From positions 145,105-209,104 of the forward strand of contig NZ_AYKF01000066.1 of the NCBI RefSeq assembly GCF_003732545.1: a stretch of DNA of 64,000 nucleotides. Direction: 5' to 3'. This DNA comes from Salinisphaera orenii subsp. halophila YIM 95161. Its GTDB lineage: Bacteria > Pseudomonadota > Gammaproteobacteria > Nevskiales > Salinisphaeraceae. Shown one piece after another: positions 1-13,182 of this stretch (position 1 is its first letter; every line of letters starts with the position of its first letter). The position numbers and the translations under genes were made by a program. The notes beneath the pieces were generated by a model, which saw only the letters and a list, made by a program, of their open reading frames with translations, ran no database searches and was not told the DNA's origin.

Positions 1-623
<623 letters not shown>

Positions 624-643
624 AAAAACTCGTTGTCGATACC

Positions 644-1129
644 CTATTCGGGTATTTCGGCGCTGGTGTCCGCGCCGTCCGCATCACCGGAAGCCCCGGC
701 GCCGCTTTCGTCGCCGGCGCCCTCGGCGCCGCCGCCGGACTGGTCGGGCGCGGAACTGCCGGTGCCCGACGACGCACCGTCGTCGGTAAGCGCGCCCTCG
801 CCGGGCACGCCGTTGTTGTTTTCGTCCGACAGCAGCGACGACTCCGGCGCCTGCTGCTGCTGAACCTGATCCGTGACGCTGCCCGTCGGGGCGCTCGCGC
901 CGTTGACCAAATAGGCCAGCGTCAGACTGATCGCGAAGAACACCGTCGCAAGCGCCGCGGTGGCGCGCGTCATGAAGTTCGCCGCGCCCTGGGCGCCGAA
1001 TACCGTCCCAGACGCTCCGCTGCCGAAGGCGGCCCCGGCGTCCGCGCCCTTGCCGTGCTGCACCAGGATCAGCCCCACGAGGGACAGTGCCACCACGACC
1101 TGCACGATGAGCAGTATTGTATAAACCAT
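644..1129 (-). CDS. secG: Protein translocase subunit SecG
   Basis: This is the small SecYEG translocon subunit of the inner membrane, which assists SecA-driven export. The 161-residue protein has two hydrophobic segments (about residues 3-23 and 57-77) joined by the conserved loop LVQHGKGADAGAAFGSGASG. E. coli SecG is 110 residues; here the extra length is an acidic Gly/Ser/Ala-rich tail from about residue 80, predicted disordered. It sits between tpiA (27 bases upstream) and tRNA-Leu, as in Pseudomonas. Confidence 0.93.
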   Translation of the reverse strand: MVYTILLIVQVVVALSLVGLILVQHGKGADAGAAFGSGASGTVFGAQGAANFMTRATAALATVFFAISLTLAYLVNGASAPTGSVTDQVQQQQAPESSLLSDENNNGVPGEGALTDDGASSGTGSSAPDQSGGGAEGAGDESGAGASGDADGADTSAEIPE

Positions 1130-1156
1130 ACCGAAAGCCCGAAACCCTTCGCGTGC

Positions 1157-1912
1157 CTATTGCGCCGCGCGGGCGATGTCCAAAAATGAATCGGCCTTGA
1201 GCGACGCGCCGCCGACCAGCGCGCCGTCGACATCCGCGCCCGCAAAAAGCGCCGCGGCATTGTCCGGCTTAACGCTGCCGCCGTAAAGCAGCTGCATCGA
1301 GTTCGCTAGTGTAGCATCCTGTTCGGCGATGCGCCCGCGCAGGAAGGCATGAATCGCCTGAGCCTGTTCCGGCGACGCCGAACGCCCGGTACCGATCGCC
1401 CAGACCGGCTCGTAGGCCAGCACCATGCGGGCCAGGGATTCGGGCCGACACTGCTCGAACAGGGAATCGACCTGCGCGGAGAGCACCGCCTCGGCGCGAT
1501 CGGCCTCGCGCTCGACCAGGGTCTCGCCGACACAGACCACGGGCACGAGCCCGGCCGCGACCGCCGCCTCGAGCTTCGCGGCCACGACGCTATCGGTCTC
1601 GCCGTACATCGCACGCCGTTCCGAATGCCCCACGATCACGTGAGTGCACCCACTCTCCCGCAGCATCGCGCCGTTGACCTCGCCGGTGTAGGCACCTGGC
1701 TCGCCCACGTCCGCCAGATTCTGCGCGCCCAGAGCCACGCCAGTATCCGCCAGCCCACGCGCCATGCGCTCGATGTAAACGAACGGCACGCAGACGAGCA
1801 GGTCCGCATCCGTCGAGCCCGCGTCGGCGGCGACAGCGCTGGCGAAGGCGTCGACCGCCGCCGCGCTGCCGTTCATCTTCCAGTTGCCTGCGATCAATGT
1901 CCTGCGGCTCAT
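1157..1912 (-). CDS. tpiA: Triosephosphate isomerase
   Basis: This enzyme interconverts dihydroxyacetone phosphate and glyceraldehyde 3-phosphate in glycolysis and gluconeogenesis. The 251-residue protein shows the N-terminal GNWKMNG with the catalytic lysine, the histidine motif VIVGHSERR, and AYEPVWAIGTG with the catalytic glutamate followed by the mobile loop. The reading frame is open further upstream, but the ATG at 1912 places GNWKMNG at the usual distance from the N-terminus. It lies 49 bases after glmM. Confidence 0.96.
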   Translation of the reverse strand: MSRRTLIAGNWKMNGSAAAVDAFASAVAADAGSTDADLLVCVPFVYIERMARGLADTGVALGAQNLADVGEPGAYTGEVNGAMLRESGCTHVIVGHSERRAMYGETDSVVAAKLEAAVAAGLVPVVCVGETLVEREADRAEAVLSAQVDSLFEQCRPESLARMVLAYEPVWAIGTGRSASPEQAQAIHAFLRGRIAEQDATLANSMQLLYGGSVKPDNAAALFAGADVDGALVGGASLKADSFLDIARAAQ

Positions 1913-1961
1913 GGTTCTGCGCTCCTCGTCGTTTGTCGTTGTCACTACCGGCGCCGCGCGC

Positions 1962-3356
<1,395 letters not shown>

Positions 3357-3367
3357 AACGACTCCTG

Positions 3368-4249
3368 TCAGCCGGCCTGCGGCGTCGGCCGGTCGGCGCC
3401 CAGGGCCCCGGCCAGCGTGAGAACCTGGTGCGTCTCCCGCACATCGTGGGTGCGAATGATACGCGCACCCTGCGTCGCCGCCCAGAACGCGGCCGCCACG
3501 CTGCCGTTGATGCGTGCGGCCATGTCGTCGCAGCCCAGCAGCCGCGCGAACATCGATTTGCGTGACACGCCGATCAGAAGCGGCGTGTCCTCGGGCGCGA
3601 GCCGCGCCAGCGCGCGCATGAGCGCGAGGTTGTGCTCGAGCGTCTTGCCGAAGCCGAACCCCGGGTCGACGCACAGCCGCGCGCGCGGCACGCCGGCGTC
3701 GACGCAATCCGCGACGCGTGCGTGAAGGAAGGCCGAAACCTCGGCGACGACATCGTCGTAGCGCGGCGCCCGCTGCATCGTCCGCGGCTCCCCCTGCATG
3801 TGCATGAGACAGGCGGCCGCCCCGGTGTCACGCAAGGCCTCGACCGCGCCGGCCGCCCGCAGCCCCATCACGTCGTTGATCAGGTCCGCACCCGCTCCGC
3901 AGGCTGCACGCATGACCTCCGGCTTGATCGTATCGATCGAGACGAAGACCTCACTGTGCGCGCGAATGCCCTCGATCACGGGCAGCACGCGTGCCAGCTC
4001 GTCCCGGGTATCGACGGGTGCGGCCCCCGGGCGCGTCGACTCGCCGCCGACATCGACGATGCGCGCGCCCTCCTCGACCATCGCGAGCGCACGCTCGACG
4101 GCCGCCGACGTATCGGTGTAGCGGCCGCCGTCCGAGAACGAATCCGGGGTCACGTTGAGGATGCCCATCACCGCGGGCGACTGCAGATCGAGCGACCGCT
4201 CGGCCGATTCAAGCCGAATCGCGTCTCTTCGGGAGGCTGTCACTTCCAC
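3368..4249 (-). CDS. folP: Dihydropteroate synthase
   Basis: FolP condenses 6-hydroxymethyl-7,8-dihydropterin diphosphate with p-aminobenzoate, the sulfonamide-sensitive step of folate synthesis. The 293-residue TIM-barrel shows [15 protein letters not shown] near residue 28, [33 protein letters not shown] and the C-terminal IRTHDV phosphate-binding sequence. It lies 11 bases upstream of glmM and just downstream of ftsH, but a terminator separates it from ftsH. Confidence 0.96.
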   Translation of the reverse strand: MEVTASRRDAIRLESAERSLDLQSPAVMGILNVTPDSFSDGGRYTDTSAAVERALAMVEEGARIVDVGGESTRPGAAPVDTRDELARVLPVIEGIRAHSEVFVSIDTIKPEVMRAACGAGADLINDVMGLRAAGAVEALRDTGAAACLMHMQGEPRTMQRAPRYDDVVAEVSAFLHARVADCVDAGVPRARLCVDPGFGFGKTLEHNLALMRALARLAPEDTPLLIGVSRKSMFARLLGCDDMAARINGSVAAAFWAATQGARIIRTHDVRETHQVLTLAGALGADRPTPQAG

Positions 4250-4279
4250 TGCCTAGAGTCCGTCTGCTGTTACGCCGTG

Positions 4280-4312
4280 AACAAAAGAGCCGGCGACGCG
4301 AACGCCGCCGGC
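4280..4312 (-). terminator. Rho-independent terminator after ftsH
   Basis: On the minus strand GCCGGCG (4312-4306) pairs perfectly with CGCCGGC (4295-4289) around a ten-base loop and is followed by TCTTTTGTT. It lies in the 79-base ftsH-folP gap, so at least part of folP transcription should depend on read-through or its own promoter. Confidence 0.75.
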
Positions 4313-4328
4313 CCGCTGCGCGCCGCTG

Positions 4329-6296
<1,968 letters not shown>

Positions 6297-6405
6297 GATC
6301 GTCGTCCTCGACCGCCTGTGACGCGGTCGTGATAAAAGGCCGTGTCCGTAATCGACCTACAGTATAAACAATCGCGGGCTGCGGCCCGCGCGCTCATCGC
6401 GTTGT

Positions 6406-7023
6406 TCACGTACGCCAGCCGCGCCCAACCAGATACATCTCGCGGCTGGCATCGCGCGACGCCTTGGGCTTGCGCACCGCGACGCGATCGAAGCGCGCGC
6501 GCATGTCGGCGAGCAGCGCATCGAAACCCTCGCCCTGAAAGACCTTGATCAGCAGATCGCCGCCGCGCTCGAGCACCTGACCGCAGAGATCGAGCGCCAG
6601 TTCCGCGAGCTGCATGACGCCGGCCTGATCCGATACCTTGATGCCGGATAAGTTGGGGGCCATGTCGGAGAGTACAAGATCGACCCCCTGCCCATCGAGC
6701 GCGGCGAGCAGCGCATCCAGGCCCGGCTGCTCCGCGAAGTCGGCCTCGAGGAACTCGACGCCCTCGATGGCCGCCATGGACAGGCGATCCAAGGCGAGCA
6801 CCCGCGCGCCGGGACGCATACGCCGGCAGTACTGACTCCAGCCGCCCGGCGCGGCGCCGAGATCCACGATGCAGCGCTTGCCGGCGAGCAGGCCGTCGCG
6901 CTCGTCGACCTCGGCTAGCTTGTACACCGCGCGCGAGCGATAGTTGTCCGCCTGCGCGGCGCGCACATAGGGGTCGTTGCGATGCCGGTCCAGCCAGCGG
7001 CGCGTGTCGCTGCGCTTGCTCAT
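6406..7023 (-). CDS. rlmE: 23S rRNA (uridine-2'-O-)-methyltransferase RlmE
   Basis: RlmE (FtsJ/RrmJ) methylates U2552 of 23S rRNA late in large-subunit assembly using S-adenosylmethionine. The 205-residue protein shows the SAM motif VDLGAAPGGWSQY near residue 55, SDMAPNLSG and DLLIKVFQGEGF; the K-D-K-E catalytic set appears present. It is divergent from yhbY with a 48-base gap and lies upstream of ftsH. Confidence 0.96.
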   Translation of the reverse strand: MSKRSDTRRWLDRHRNDPYVRAAQADNYRSRAVYKLAEVDERDGLLAGKRCIVDLGAAPGGWSQYCRRMRPGARVLALDRLSMAAIEGVEFLEADFAEQPGLDALLAALDGQGVDLVLSDMAPNLSGIKVSDQAGVMQLAELALDLCGQVLERGGDLLIKVFQGEGFDALLADMRARFDRVAVRKPKASRDASREMYLVGRGWRT

Positions 7024-7071
7024 GGCCCGTATACTGCGCGCTCATCGCCCATCGCCACGATCCTCTCCCGA

Positions 7072-7356
7072 ATGCCCCTGACGCTGGATTCCGACACGCG
7101 CCGCGCGCTCAAGAAGCAGGCCCACCACCTCAAGCCGATCGTGCAGACCGGCGCCGCGGGCCTGAGCAAACCGGTGCTCGCCGAGATCGATCGCGCGCTC
7201 ACCGACCACGAACTGGTCAAGATCAAGCTCGCGGTCGATGGGCGGGACGCGCGCCGCGCGGAGATCGACACGGTGTGCACGAACCTCGAAGCGGCCTGTG
7301 TGCAGCAGATCGGGCGTACCGCCACGATCTATCGCCCCCGGCCCGACGACGGCTGA
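7072..7356 (+). CDS. yhbY: Ribosome assembly RNA-binding protein YhbY (CRM domain)
   Basis: This small RNA-binding protein of the CRM family associates with pre-50S particles in E. coli. The 94-residue sequence begins MPLTLDSDTRRALKKQAH and contains HLKPIVQTGAAGLSKPV and the ELVKIKLAV segment typical of the fold. An earlier in-frame start exists at 6982 but would overlap rlmE on the other strand; the ATG at 7072 matches family length. It is convergent with greA, only 12 bases away. Confidence 0.93.
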   Translation: MPLTLDSDTRRALKKQAHHLKPIVQTGAAGLSKPVLAEIDRALTDHELVKIKLAVDGRDARRAEIDTVCTNLEAACVQQIGRTATIYRPRPDDG

Positions 7357-7368
7357 CGCGGGCCGGGC

Positions 7369-7851
7369 TCAGGCGTAACGCACCTTGACGATCTCGAGCG
7401 TGCGCTGGCCGCTGGGCACCTCGACCTCGACGACATCGCCTTCGGTCTTGCCGATCAGCGCCCGCGCGATCGGCGAGGCGAACGACAGCATGCCGCGCTT
7501 GATGTCGGCCTCGTCCTCGCCGACGATCTGATAGGTGAACTCCTCGCCGGTGTCCTCGTCCGCGAGATCCAGCGTGGCACCGAAGACCACCCGGCCGTTG
7601 GCCTGGGCGCCGGCCCGGGCCACGTCGATGATCTGAGCACTGGCGAGCTTGCCCTCGATCTCGGCGATGCGGCCTTCGTTGAAGCCCTGTTCCTCTTTGG
7701 CGGCGTGATATTCGGCGTTCTCCTTGAGATCGCCGTGAGCGCGCGCTTCCTCGATCGCAGCGACGATGCGCGGGCGCTCCACCTTCTTGAGCCGCTTGAG
7801 CTCGTCCCGCAGCGCCTCGGCGCCGGTTTCGGTCAACGGTGTTCTATCCAT
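7369..7851 (-). CDS. greA: Transcription elongation factor GreA
   Basis: GreA inserts its coiled coil into the RNA polymerase secondary channel and stimulates transcript cleavage in backtracked complexes. The 160-residue protein has the N-terminal coiled coil with the acidic tip in [17 protein letters not shown] (the conserved D/E pair). The C-terminal FKBP-like domain ends [15 protein letters not shown]. The gene is monocistronic: a terminator separates it from bioA upstream and it converges on yhbY. Confidence 0.96.
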   Translation of the reverse strand: MDRTPLTETGAEALRDELKRLKKVERPRIVAAIEEARAHGDLKENAEYHAAKEEQGFNEGRIAEIEGKLASAQIIDVARAGAQANGRVVFGATLDLADEDTGEEFTYQIVGEDEADIKRGMLSFASPIARALIGKTEGDVVEVEVPSGQRTLEIVKVRYA

Positions 7852-7879
7852 AGGTCGTCCCTCGAAGGGTGGGGCCTAA

Positions 7880-7910
7880 AACAAAACGGCCGCCCGTTGC
7901 GGCGACCGTC
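7880..7910 (-). terminator. Rho-independent terminator after bioA
   Basis: On the minus strand CGGTCGCC pairs with GGCGGCCG (one G-T pair) around a six-base loop and is followed by TTTTGTTTT. It closes bioA and insulates greA. Confidence 0.8.
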
Positions 7911-7980
7911 TCGGTTCGAATTCGGTTGGCATGCAAACCCGCAGGCCGCATGTGACTCGAAGGCTAGCAGCGCGCGGCGC

Positions 7981-9339
7981 TCAAGTCGAGACGGCGCGCT
8001 CGATGCCCTCGGCGGCAACCGCGGCCAGATGATCGATCTGTTCCGGCGTGATCACGTAGGGCGGCATGAAGTAGATGACGTCGCCGAGCGGGCGCAGCAG
8101 CGCGCCCCGGGTCAGGGCGTGGCGGTAGACATCGAGGCCGCGCCGCTCGCGCCAGTCGAAGGGCGTGCGCGTCGCCTTGTCGGCCACCAGCTCGACCGCC
8201 GCGACCATGCCGACCTGGCGGACCTCGGCCACGTTCGGATGCTCAGCCAGCGGCGCGAGCGCGTTGGCCATGTGCGTGGCCAGACCGCGGTTGACCGTGA
8301 TCTGGTCGCGGCGCTCGAACTCGTCGAGCGTGGCCAGCGCGGCGGCGCAGGCCAGCGGATTGCCGGTATAGGAGTGCGAATGCAGAAACGCCGACATGTT
8401 GGCGTAGTCGTCATAGAACGCCCGGTAGACATCCTCCGTGGTCAGGGTGACCGACAGCGGCAGATAGCCTGCGGTCAGCCCCTTGGACACGCACATGAAA
8501 TCGGGGCTGATACCGCCCTCGCCGGCCTGCTCGCAGGCGAACAGCGTGCCGGTGCGGCCGAAACCGGTCGCGATCTCGTCGGCGATCAGATGCACGCCGT
8601 ACCGGTCGCAGGCCTCGCGCAGCAGCTCGAGATAGACCGGATCGTACATGCGCATGTGGCCGGCGCACTGCAGCAGCGGCTCGACGATGACCGCGCAGGT
8701 CTCGTGCGCGTGTTCGGCGAGCAGCGCCTCCATGTCGGCGAACACGGCGCGGCTGTGCTCGGCCCAGCTCACCCCCGGCTCGCGGTGGTAGCAGTCCGGC
8801 CCGCGTGCGGTCAGCGGCTTGAGCAGCAGCGGTTCGTAGGTCTTTTTGTAGAGGGCGACGTCGCCGACCGCCAGCGCGCCCAGGGTCTCGCCGTGATAGC
8901 TGTTGCTGAGATTGATGAAGCGGGTCTTGTCGCCGTGACCGGTGTTGCGCCAATAGTGGAAGCTCATCTTGAGCGCGACCTCGACCGCCGCCGACCCGTT
9001 GTCGGCGTAGAACGCCCGCGTCAGCCCGGCGGGTGTGGCCGCGATCAGCCGCTCGGCGAGCTCGACCGCCGGCTCGTGTGAGAACCCCGCGAGCATGACG
9101 TGTTCCAGCGTGTCCAGCTGCATCTTGATGCGGTCGTTGATGGCCGGATTGGCGTGGCCGAATATGTTGACCCACCACGAACTCACCGCATCGATATAGC
9201 GGTTGCCGTCGAAATCCTCCAGCCAGACGCCCTCGCCGCGCCGGATCGGGATCGGCGCCAGCGTTTCCGTATCCTTCATCTGGGTGCACGGGTGCCAGAC
9301 GGTGGCGAGATCGCGCCGGATGAGTTCGTCGTTGGTCAT
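7981..9339 (-). CDS. bioA: Adenosylmethionine-8-amino-7-oxononanoate aminotransferase
   Basis: BioA makes 7,8-diaminopelargonic acid, the antepenultimate step of biotin synthesis, using SAM as amino donor. The 452-residue fold-type I PLP enzyme shows WHPCTQMKD at the N-terminus, DAVSSWWVNIFGH, SNSYHGETLGAL, DEIATGFGRTG with the cofactor aspartate, and CVSKGLTAGYLPL with the Schiff-base lysine. The other biotin genes are not adjacent; ubiA lies upstream on the same strand with an 88-base gap. No clear BirA operator was seen upstream. Confidence 0.95.
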   Translation of the reverse strand: MTNDELIRRDLATVWHPCTQMKDTETLAPIPIRRGEGVWLEDFDGNRYIDAVSSWWVNIFGHANPAINDRIKMQLDTLEHVMLAGFSHEPAVELAERLIAATPAGLTRAFYADNGSAAVEVALKMSFHYWRNTGHGDKTRFINLSNSYHGETLGALAVGDVALYKKTYEPLLLKPLTARGPDCYHREPGVSWAEHSRAVFADMEALLAEHAHETCAVIVEPLLQCAGHMRMYDPVYLELLREACDRYGVHLIADEIATGFGRTGTLFACEQAGEGGISPDFMCVSKGLTAGYLPLSVTLTTEDVYRAFYDDYANMSAFLHSHSYTGNPLACAAALATLDEFERRDQITVNRGLATHMANALAPLAEHPNVAEVRQVGMVAAVELVADKATRTPFDWRERRGLDVYRHALTRGALLRPLGDVIYFMPPYVITPEQIDHLAAVAAEGIERAVST

Positions 9340-9427
9340 GATTGCCCTGTTCGATTGAAAATCGCCCGCACGGCCCCGGTGGCCGAACGGGTTGGATGGA
9401 CGTTGGCCGGTGGCGACGGGGCCGTCG

Positions 9428-10303
9428 TCAACCGAGCGCGAAATCGGCCACGATGCCCGCGAAGACGACGCCGCCCAGCACGTTGTGCTGCATGAACGCC
9501 TTGAAGCAGGCGGCGCGATCGCGGTGACGCGTCAGCCACTGGTGATAGCCCGCCATGCCGACGGCCGCGACCAGGCCCAGGTAATAGAGCGCGCCCATGC
9601 CGAACTGCAGGCCAACGCCGACCAGGAGCGCGAAGAACAGCGCCTGAAAGCAGCCGATGATGCACCGGTCGTGGCGGCCCCACAGGATGGCGGTCGACTT
9701 CACGCCGATCTTCAGATCGTCGTCGCGGTCGACCATCGCATAGAAGGTGTCGTAGACCAGTGCCCAGATCAGCGTGGCCGCGAACAGCGTCCAGCCGCCG
9801 GCCGGCACCCCGCCGCTCTCGGCGGCGAACGCCATCGGCACGGCCCAGCCGAAGGCGGCGCCGAGAAACATCTGCGGCCAGTGCGTGGCCCGCTTGGTGA
9901 AGGGATAGAGCGTTGCCAGCCCCGCGCCGACGAAGGCCATGGCGATCGTGAGCCGGTTCAGCGTGAGCACGAGCAGAAACGCCAGCAGACAGAGGCCGGC
10001 GAACAGCGCCAGCGCCTCCCGCGACGAGACCTCGCCGGTGGCCAGCGGCCGCGCCTTGGTGCGCTCGACGTGGCCGTCGATCTCGCGGTCGGCGAAGTCG
10101 TTGATCACGCAGCCGGCCGAGCGCATGAGGATCGCGCCGAGAACGAAGACGGCGAGCACCCAGGGATCGGGCACCCCGCGCGCGGCGAACCACAGCGCCC
10201 AGAGCATCGGCCAGACGACGAGAAAGATGCCGATCGGCTTGTTCAGGCGCGTCAGCCGCAGATAGCAGCCCAGACGATCCGCGGCCAGCGGCAGCGTGCT
10301 CAT
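9428..10303 (-). CDS. ubiA: 4-hydroxybenzoate octaprenyltransferase
   Basis: UbiA is an integral membrane prenyltransferase that attaches the isoprenoid chain to 4-hydroxybenzoate in ubiquinone synthesis. The first aspartate motif is [16 protein letters not shown] and the second [21 protein letters not shown]; several hydrophobic helices follow. I take the ATG at 10303 (291 residues) rather than an in-frame GTG at 10330, because a purine-rich AAAGGG site lies about ten bases upstream of the ATG. ubiC is not adjacent. The gene is divergent from gshA. Confidence 0.93.
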   Translation of the reverse strand: MSTLPLAADRLGCYLRLTRLNKPIGIFLVVWPMLWALWFAARGVPDPWVLAVFVLGAILMRSAGCVINDFADREIDGHVERTKARPLATGEVSSREALALFAGLCLLAFLLVLTLNRLTIAMAFVGAGLATLYPFTKRATHWPQMFLGAAFGWAVPMAFAAESGGVPAGGWTLFAATLIWALVYDTFYAMVDRDDDLKIGVKSTAILWGRHDRCIIGCFQALFFALLVGVGLQFGMGALYYLGLVAAVGMAGYHQWLTRHRDRAACFKAFMQHNVLGGVVFAGIVADFALG

Positions 10304-10482
10304 GCCCGGGCCGCCCTTTCCGGGATCCACGCACAGCCGCTACAGCGACAGCCATTCAACGATGGTTGCATCAGGCAGCTACCCCTTGGAAACCGTTTTA
10401 ACGTTACCATGCTGCAAATCACGAATGCAGTACGACCGCGCCCCCGGCGCCCGCGCGGCGCATCGCCGGTCTGGGAGATGTC

Positions 10483-11847
10483 ATGTCCGCTCCATCGCAA
10501 TCCGGCGGCGCGCCGATCACCGACCGACGCCAGCTCGTCGAGTATTTCGAGAATGCCTGCAAGCCGCCGAGCCGCTGGCGTCTGGGCACCGAACACGAGA
10601 AGTTCGTCTTCGATCGCGAGACGCTGCGTCCGCTGCCCTTCGAGGGCGAGCGCGGCATCGAGGCGTTTCTGCACGAGCTCAAGCGTTTCGGCTGGGAGCC
10701 GATGCGCGAGAACGGCCGCGTCGTCGCCCTCGAACTCGGCCGCTGTCACATCACGCTCGAGCCCGGCGGCCAGCTCGAGCTCGCCGGCGCGCCGCTGGAG
10801 ACGATCCACGAGGCCTGCGACGAGGTCCAGACCCATCTGCGCCAGGTCAAGGAAGTCGCCGGCGAGCTCAACGTCGGCCTCATCGGGCTGGGCTTCCAGC
10901 CCAAGTGGACGCGGGCTCAGACGCCGTGGATGCCCAAGCAGCGCTACGACATCATGAAGGCCTACATGCCGAAGGTCGGCACGCTCGGGCTCGACATGAT
11001 GCTGCGCACCTCGACCGTGCAGGTGAACATCGACTACGGCTCCGAAGCCGACATGATCAAGAAATTCCGTGTCGGCCTGGCGCTGCAGCCGGTGGCCACC
11101 GCGCTGTTCGCCAACTCGCCGTTCACCGAAGGCCGCCCGAACGGCTTCGTCTCCTATCGCAGCCAGATCTGGACCGATACCGACGCCGATCGCTGCGGCA
11201 TGCTCGACTGGGTCTTCGACGACGACATGGGCTTCGAGCGCTACATGGAGTACGCGCTGGACGTGCCGATGTACTTCGTCCACCGCGACGGCCACTACAT
11301 CGATGCCTCCGGCCAGTCGTTCCGCGACTTCATGGCTGGCCGTCTGCCGGCGCTGCCCGGCGAGCGCCCCACCATGTCGGACTGGGACGACCATCTGACC
11401 ACGCTGTTCCCGGAAGTCCGTCTCAAGCGCTTCATGGAGATGCGCGGCGCCGACGGCGGCCCCTGGGGCCGGCTGTGCGCCCTGCCGGCGCTCTGGGCGG
11501 GCCTGTGCTACGACAGCGACGCACTCGAGGCCGCCTGGGCGCTGTGCCGCGACTTCACCCGCGAAGAGCGCAACGCCCTACGAGCCGAAGCGCCGATCCA
11601 CGGCCTGAAAACGCCGTTCCGCGACGGCACCCTCGGCGACATCGCCCGTGAAGTCGTGGCGATCGCGATCGAGGGCCTGCGCCGCCGGGGCCGGCTCGAC
11701 GCCCGCGATCGCGACGAAACGATCTATCTAGAGGGGCTAGCCGAAATCGCGGAGACGGGCGTGACACCGGCTGAGCATCTGCTGGCGCTGTATCACGGCC
11801 GCTGGAACCAGTCGGTGGACCCAGTGTTCACCGAGTTCGCCTACTAG
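10483..11847 (+). CDS. gshA: Glutamate-cysteine ligase (plant/alphaproteobacterial type, GCS2 family)
   Basis: This enzyme forms gamma-glutamylcysteine, the first step to glutathione. The 454-residue sequence carries GTEHEKFVF, MMLRTSTVQVNIDY, LFANSPFTEGRPNG, SYRSQIW and DPVFTEFAY at the end, all typical of the plant-like class rather than E. coli GshA. The ATG at 10483 follows a GGGAG site. The product could also feed the egt genes at 52-55 kb, since no separate egtA is visible here (inference). A decayed repeat copy begins directly after the stop codon. Confidence 0.92.
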   Translation: MSAPSQSGGAPITDRRQLVEYFENACKPPSRWRLGTEHEKFVFDRETLRPLPFEGERGIEAFLHELKRFGWEPMRENGRVVALELGRCHITLEPGGQLELAGAPLETIHEACDEVQTHLRQVKEVAGELNVGLIGLGFQPKWTRAQTPWMPKQRYDIMKAYMPKVGTLGLDMMLRTSTVQVNIDYGSEADMIKKFRVGLALQPVATALFANSPFTEGRPNGFVSYRSQIWTDTDADRCGMLDWVFDDDMGFERYMEYALDVPMYFVHRDGHYIDASGQSFRDFMAGRLPALPGERPTMSDWDDHLTTLFPEVRLKRFMEMRGADGGPWGRLCALPALWAGLCYDSDALEAAWALCRDFTREERNALRAEAPIHGLKTPFRDGTLGDIAREVVAIAIEGLRRRGRLDARDRDETIYLEGLAEIAETGVTPAEHLLALYHGRWNQSVDPVFTEFAY

Positions 11848-12130
11848 GAACTACTGGCACCCCGCCCAACCGCGCCGAGCGCTTTCACGCGGCAAGGCGT
11901 GGCATAGTCCGCGCCGCGGGCGTGCCGTCATCTCGGCCCGCCTGCGGCAACGCTGGATAGGCGCAGATCGTGGATCTACAGTCACGGGCGCTGGTTCTTT
12001 CGGTTTCAGTCGCCCATCAACCTTCGGCCGTCGGCGCTGCACGTCCGAATCGTGGCGCGCCGCGACCGACAGCGCGCATCGCTCAGGACACGATAGGCGT
12101 GGCCAACGCGATGTCTGCATGACGTCTTAC
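11848..12130 (+). repeat. Diverged copy of the 55.2-kb inverted-repeat element
   Basis: No gene is recognisable in the 402 bases between gshA and the anti-sigma gene. From about 11871 to 12130 the sequence aligns block by block with 55232-55466. GCGGCAAG...CGCGCCG (11889-11916) matches 24 of 28 bases of 55250-55277. ATCGTGGCGCGCC (12049-12061) is identical to 55383-55395, and CCAACGCG (12103-12110) is identical to 55438-55445. GCATGACGT near 12118 resembles the element's terminal repeat. The long internal palindromes have decayed. It starts at the gshA stop codon, as the intact copy does at egtB. Confidence 0.72.
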
Positions 12131-12249
12131 CAAACCTTGATGCCGCGCGAGCTCGCGAGCGCGACGCCGCTTCGCATCGGCTCCTGCAGCTGTACTCGAC
12201 GTCCCGGGGCGTTGCTCAGCCGGCCGAACCGACGGGCGTCCGGATGCGA

Positions 12250-13182
12250 CTACATCTGCCCCTGGGGCTGGACGCCCCCGCCGCCATCGGCGGCGGGGAT
12301 CATCCGCTCGCGCGGCGTCACACCCGGCGTGGCCGAAGGCATCGAGTCCAGGGGCGGATCGTCACCGACGCGCCAGGCCGGGCCCTGCTTCGAGGGCAGA
12401 GGCCTGCCCACCGGTTGTACGGGCGCGGGTTCGGCCGGGCGGCCGGCAGCCGCGATCCGCGCGAGCGAACGGAGCGAGTCCGCCGGCATCTCGCCCACCA
12501 AAGCATAATCCACGCCGTTGGCCTGCCAGCGCGCCAGCGGGCGGCCGCCCTCGAAAGACACGCGCGGCGACGGCTCACCGACCGGCTCCCGCCGCTGCGC
12601 GAACAGCCGCACGCGCTGACCGAGATCGTTCTCGTAGACGAATTCCCCGAGGTCTCGACCGCCCCCGGCATCATCCACATGCCGTCTCGCGACCATATCG
12701 TAGCCCTGCGCACCAAGATCCGGTGCCGGCAGGGCGTTCCCGCCCCCGGGCGAGGTCTGCGCGCCCGCGGTCGACACCACCGGCGTTCCATCCGGCCCGT
12801 CACCGTCCGCCGCCGCGGCCACGCGCTGGACGAACCCGTCGGCACGCTCCGGCGACGGCATCTGCTGGGTGCCGCCCCACCAGCCGATACCCGCGGCCAC
12901 CGCCACCGCAGCGGCGGTGCCCATACGCATGGGCCAGCGCGCGCGCCGTCGATGGCCGTACCGCAGCAGACGCGGTGGTATCGGCTCGTCGAGCACGGCC
13001 TCGTATTGGCGTGCGATACGCTGCTCGATCGCCGCGTCGCGGCGCGCACGGGCCGCCGCGTCGGGATGGGCCGTCACCCAGGCGAGGGTACTGCGTTCAC
13101 GACTGGACGCGAGACGACCGGCATAGAACGATACGGCGTCTTCGTACGGATACTCGCGATCACGTGCATCGGTATCAGCCAT
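12250..13182 (-). CDS. Putative transmembrane anti-sigma factor
   Basis: The 310-residue protein has a cytoplasmic N-terminal region (about 1-80) resembling small helical anti-sigma domains but lacking an HxxxCxxC zinc motif. One transmembrane segment follows (about 86-104, ending GIGWWGG), then a Gly/Pro-rich extracytoplasmic region. A late segment, VDYALVGEMPADSLRSLAR, is of the kind seen near the C-terminus of RskA/RsiW-like membrane anti-sigma factors. Its ATG overlaps the end of the ECF sigma gene by eight bases, with GAGG six bases upstream, so the two are translationally coupled. The role is inferred from topology and coupling. Confidence 0.72.
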   Translation of the reverse strand: MADTDARDREYPYEDAVSFYAGRLASSRERSTLAWVTAHPDAAARARRDAAIEQRIARQYEAVLDEPIPPRLLRYGHRRRARWPMRMGTAAAVAVAAGIGWWGGTQQMPSPERADGFVQRVAAAADGDGPDGTPVVSTAGAQTSPGGGNALPAPDLGAQGYDMVARRHVDDAGGGRDLGEFVYENDLGQRVRLFAQRREPVGEPSPRVSFEGGRPLARWQANGVDYALVGEMPADSLRSLARIAAAGRPAEPAPVQPVGRPLPSKQGPAWRVGDDPPLDSMPSATPGVTPRERMIPAADGGGGVQPQGQM

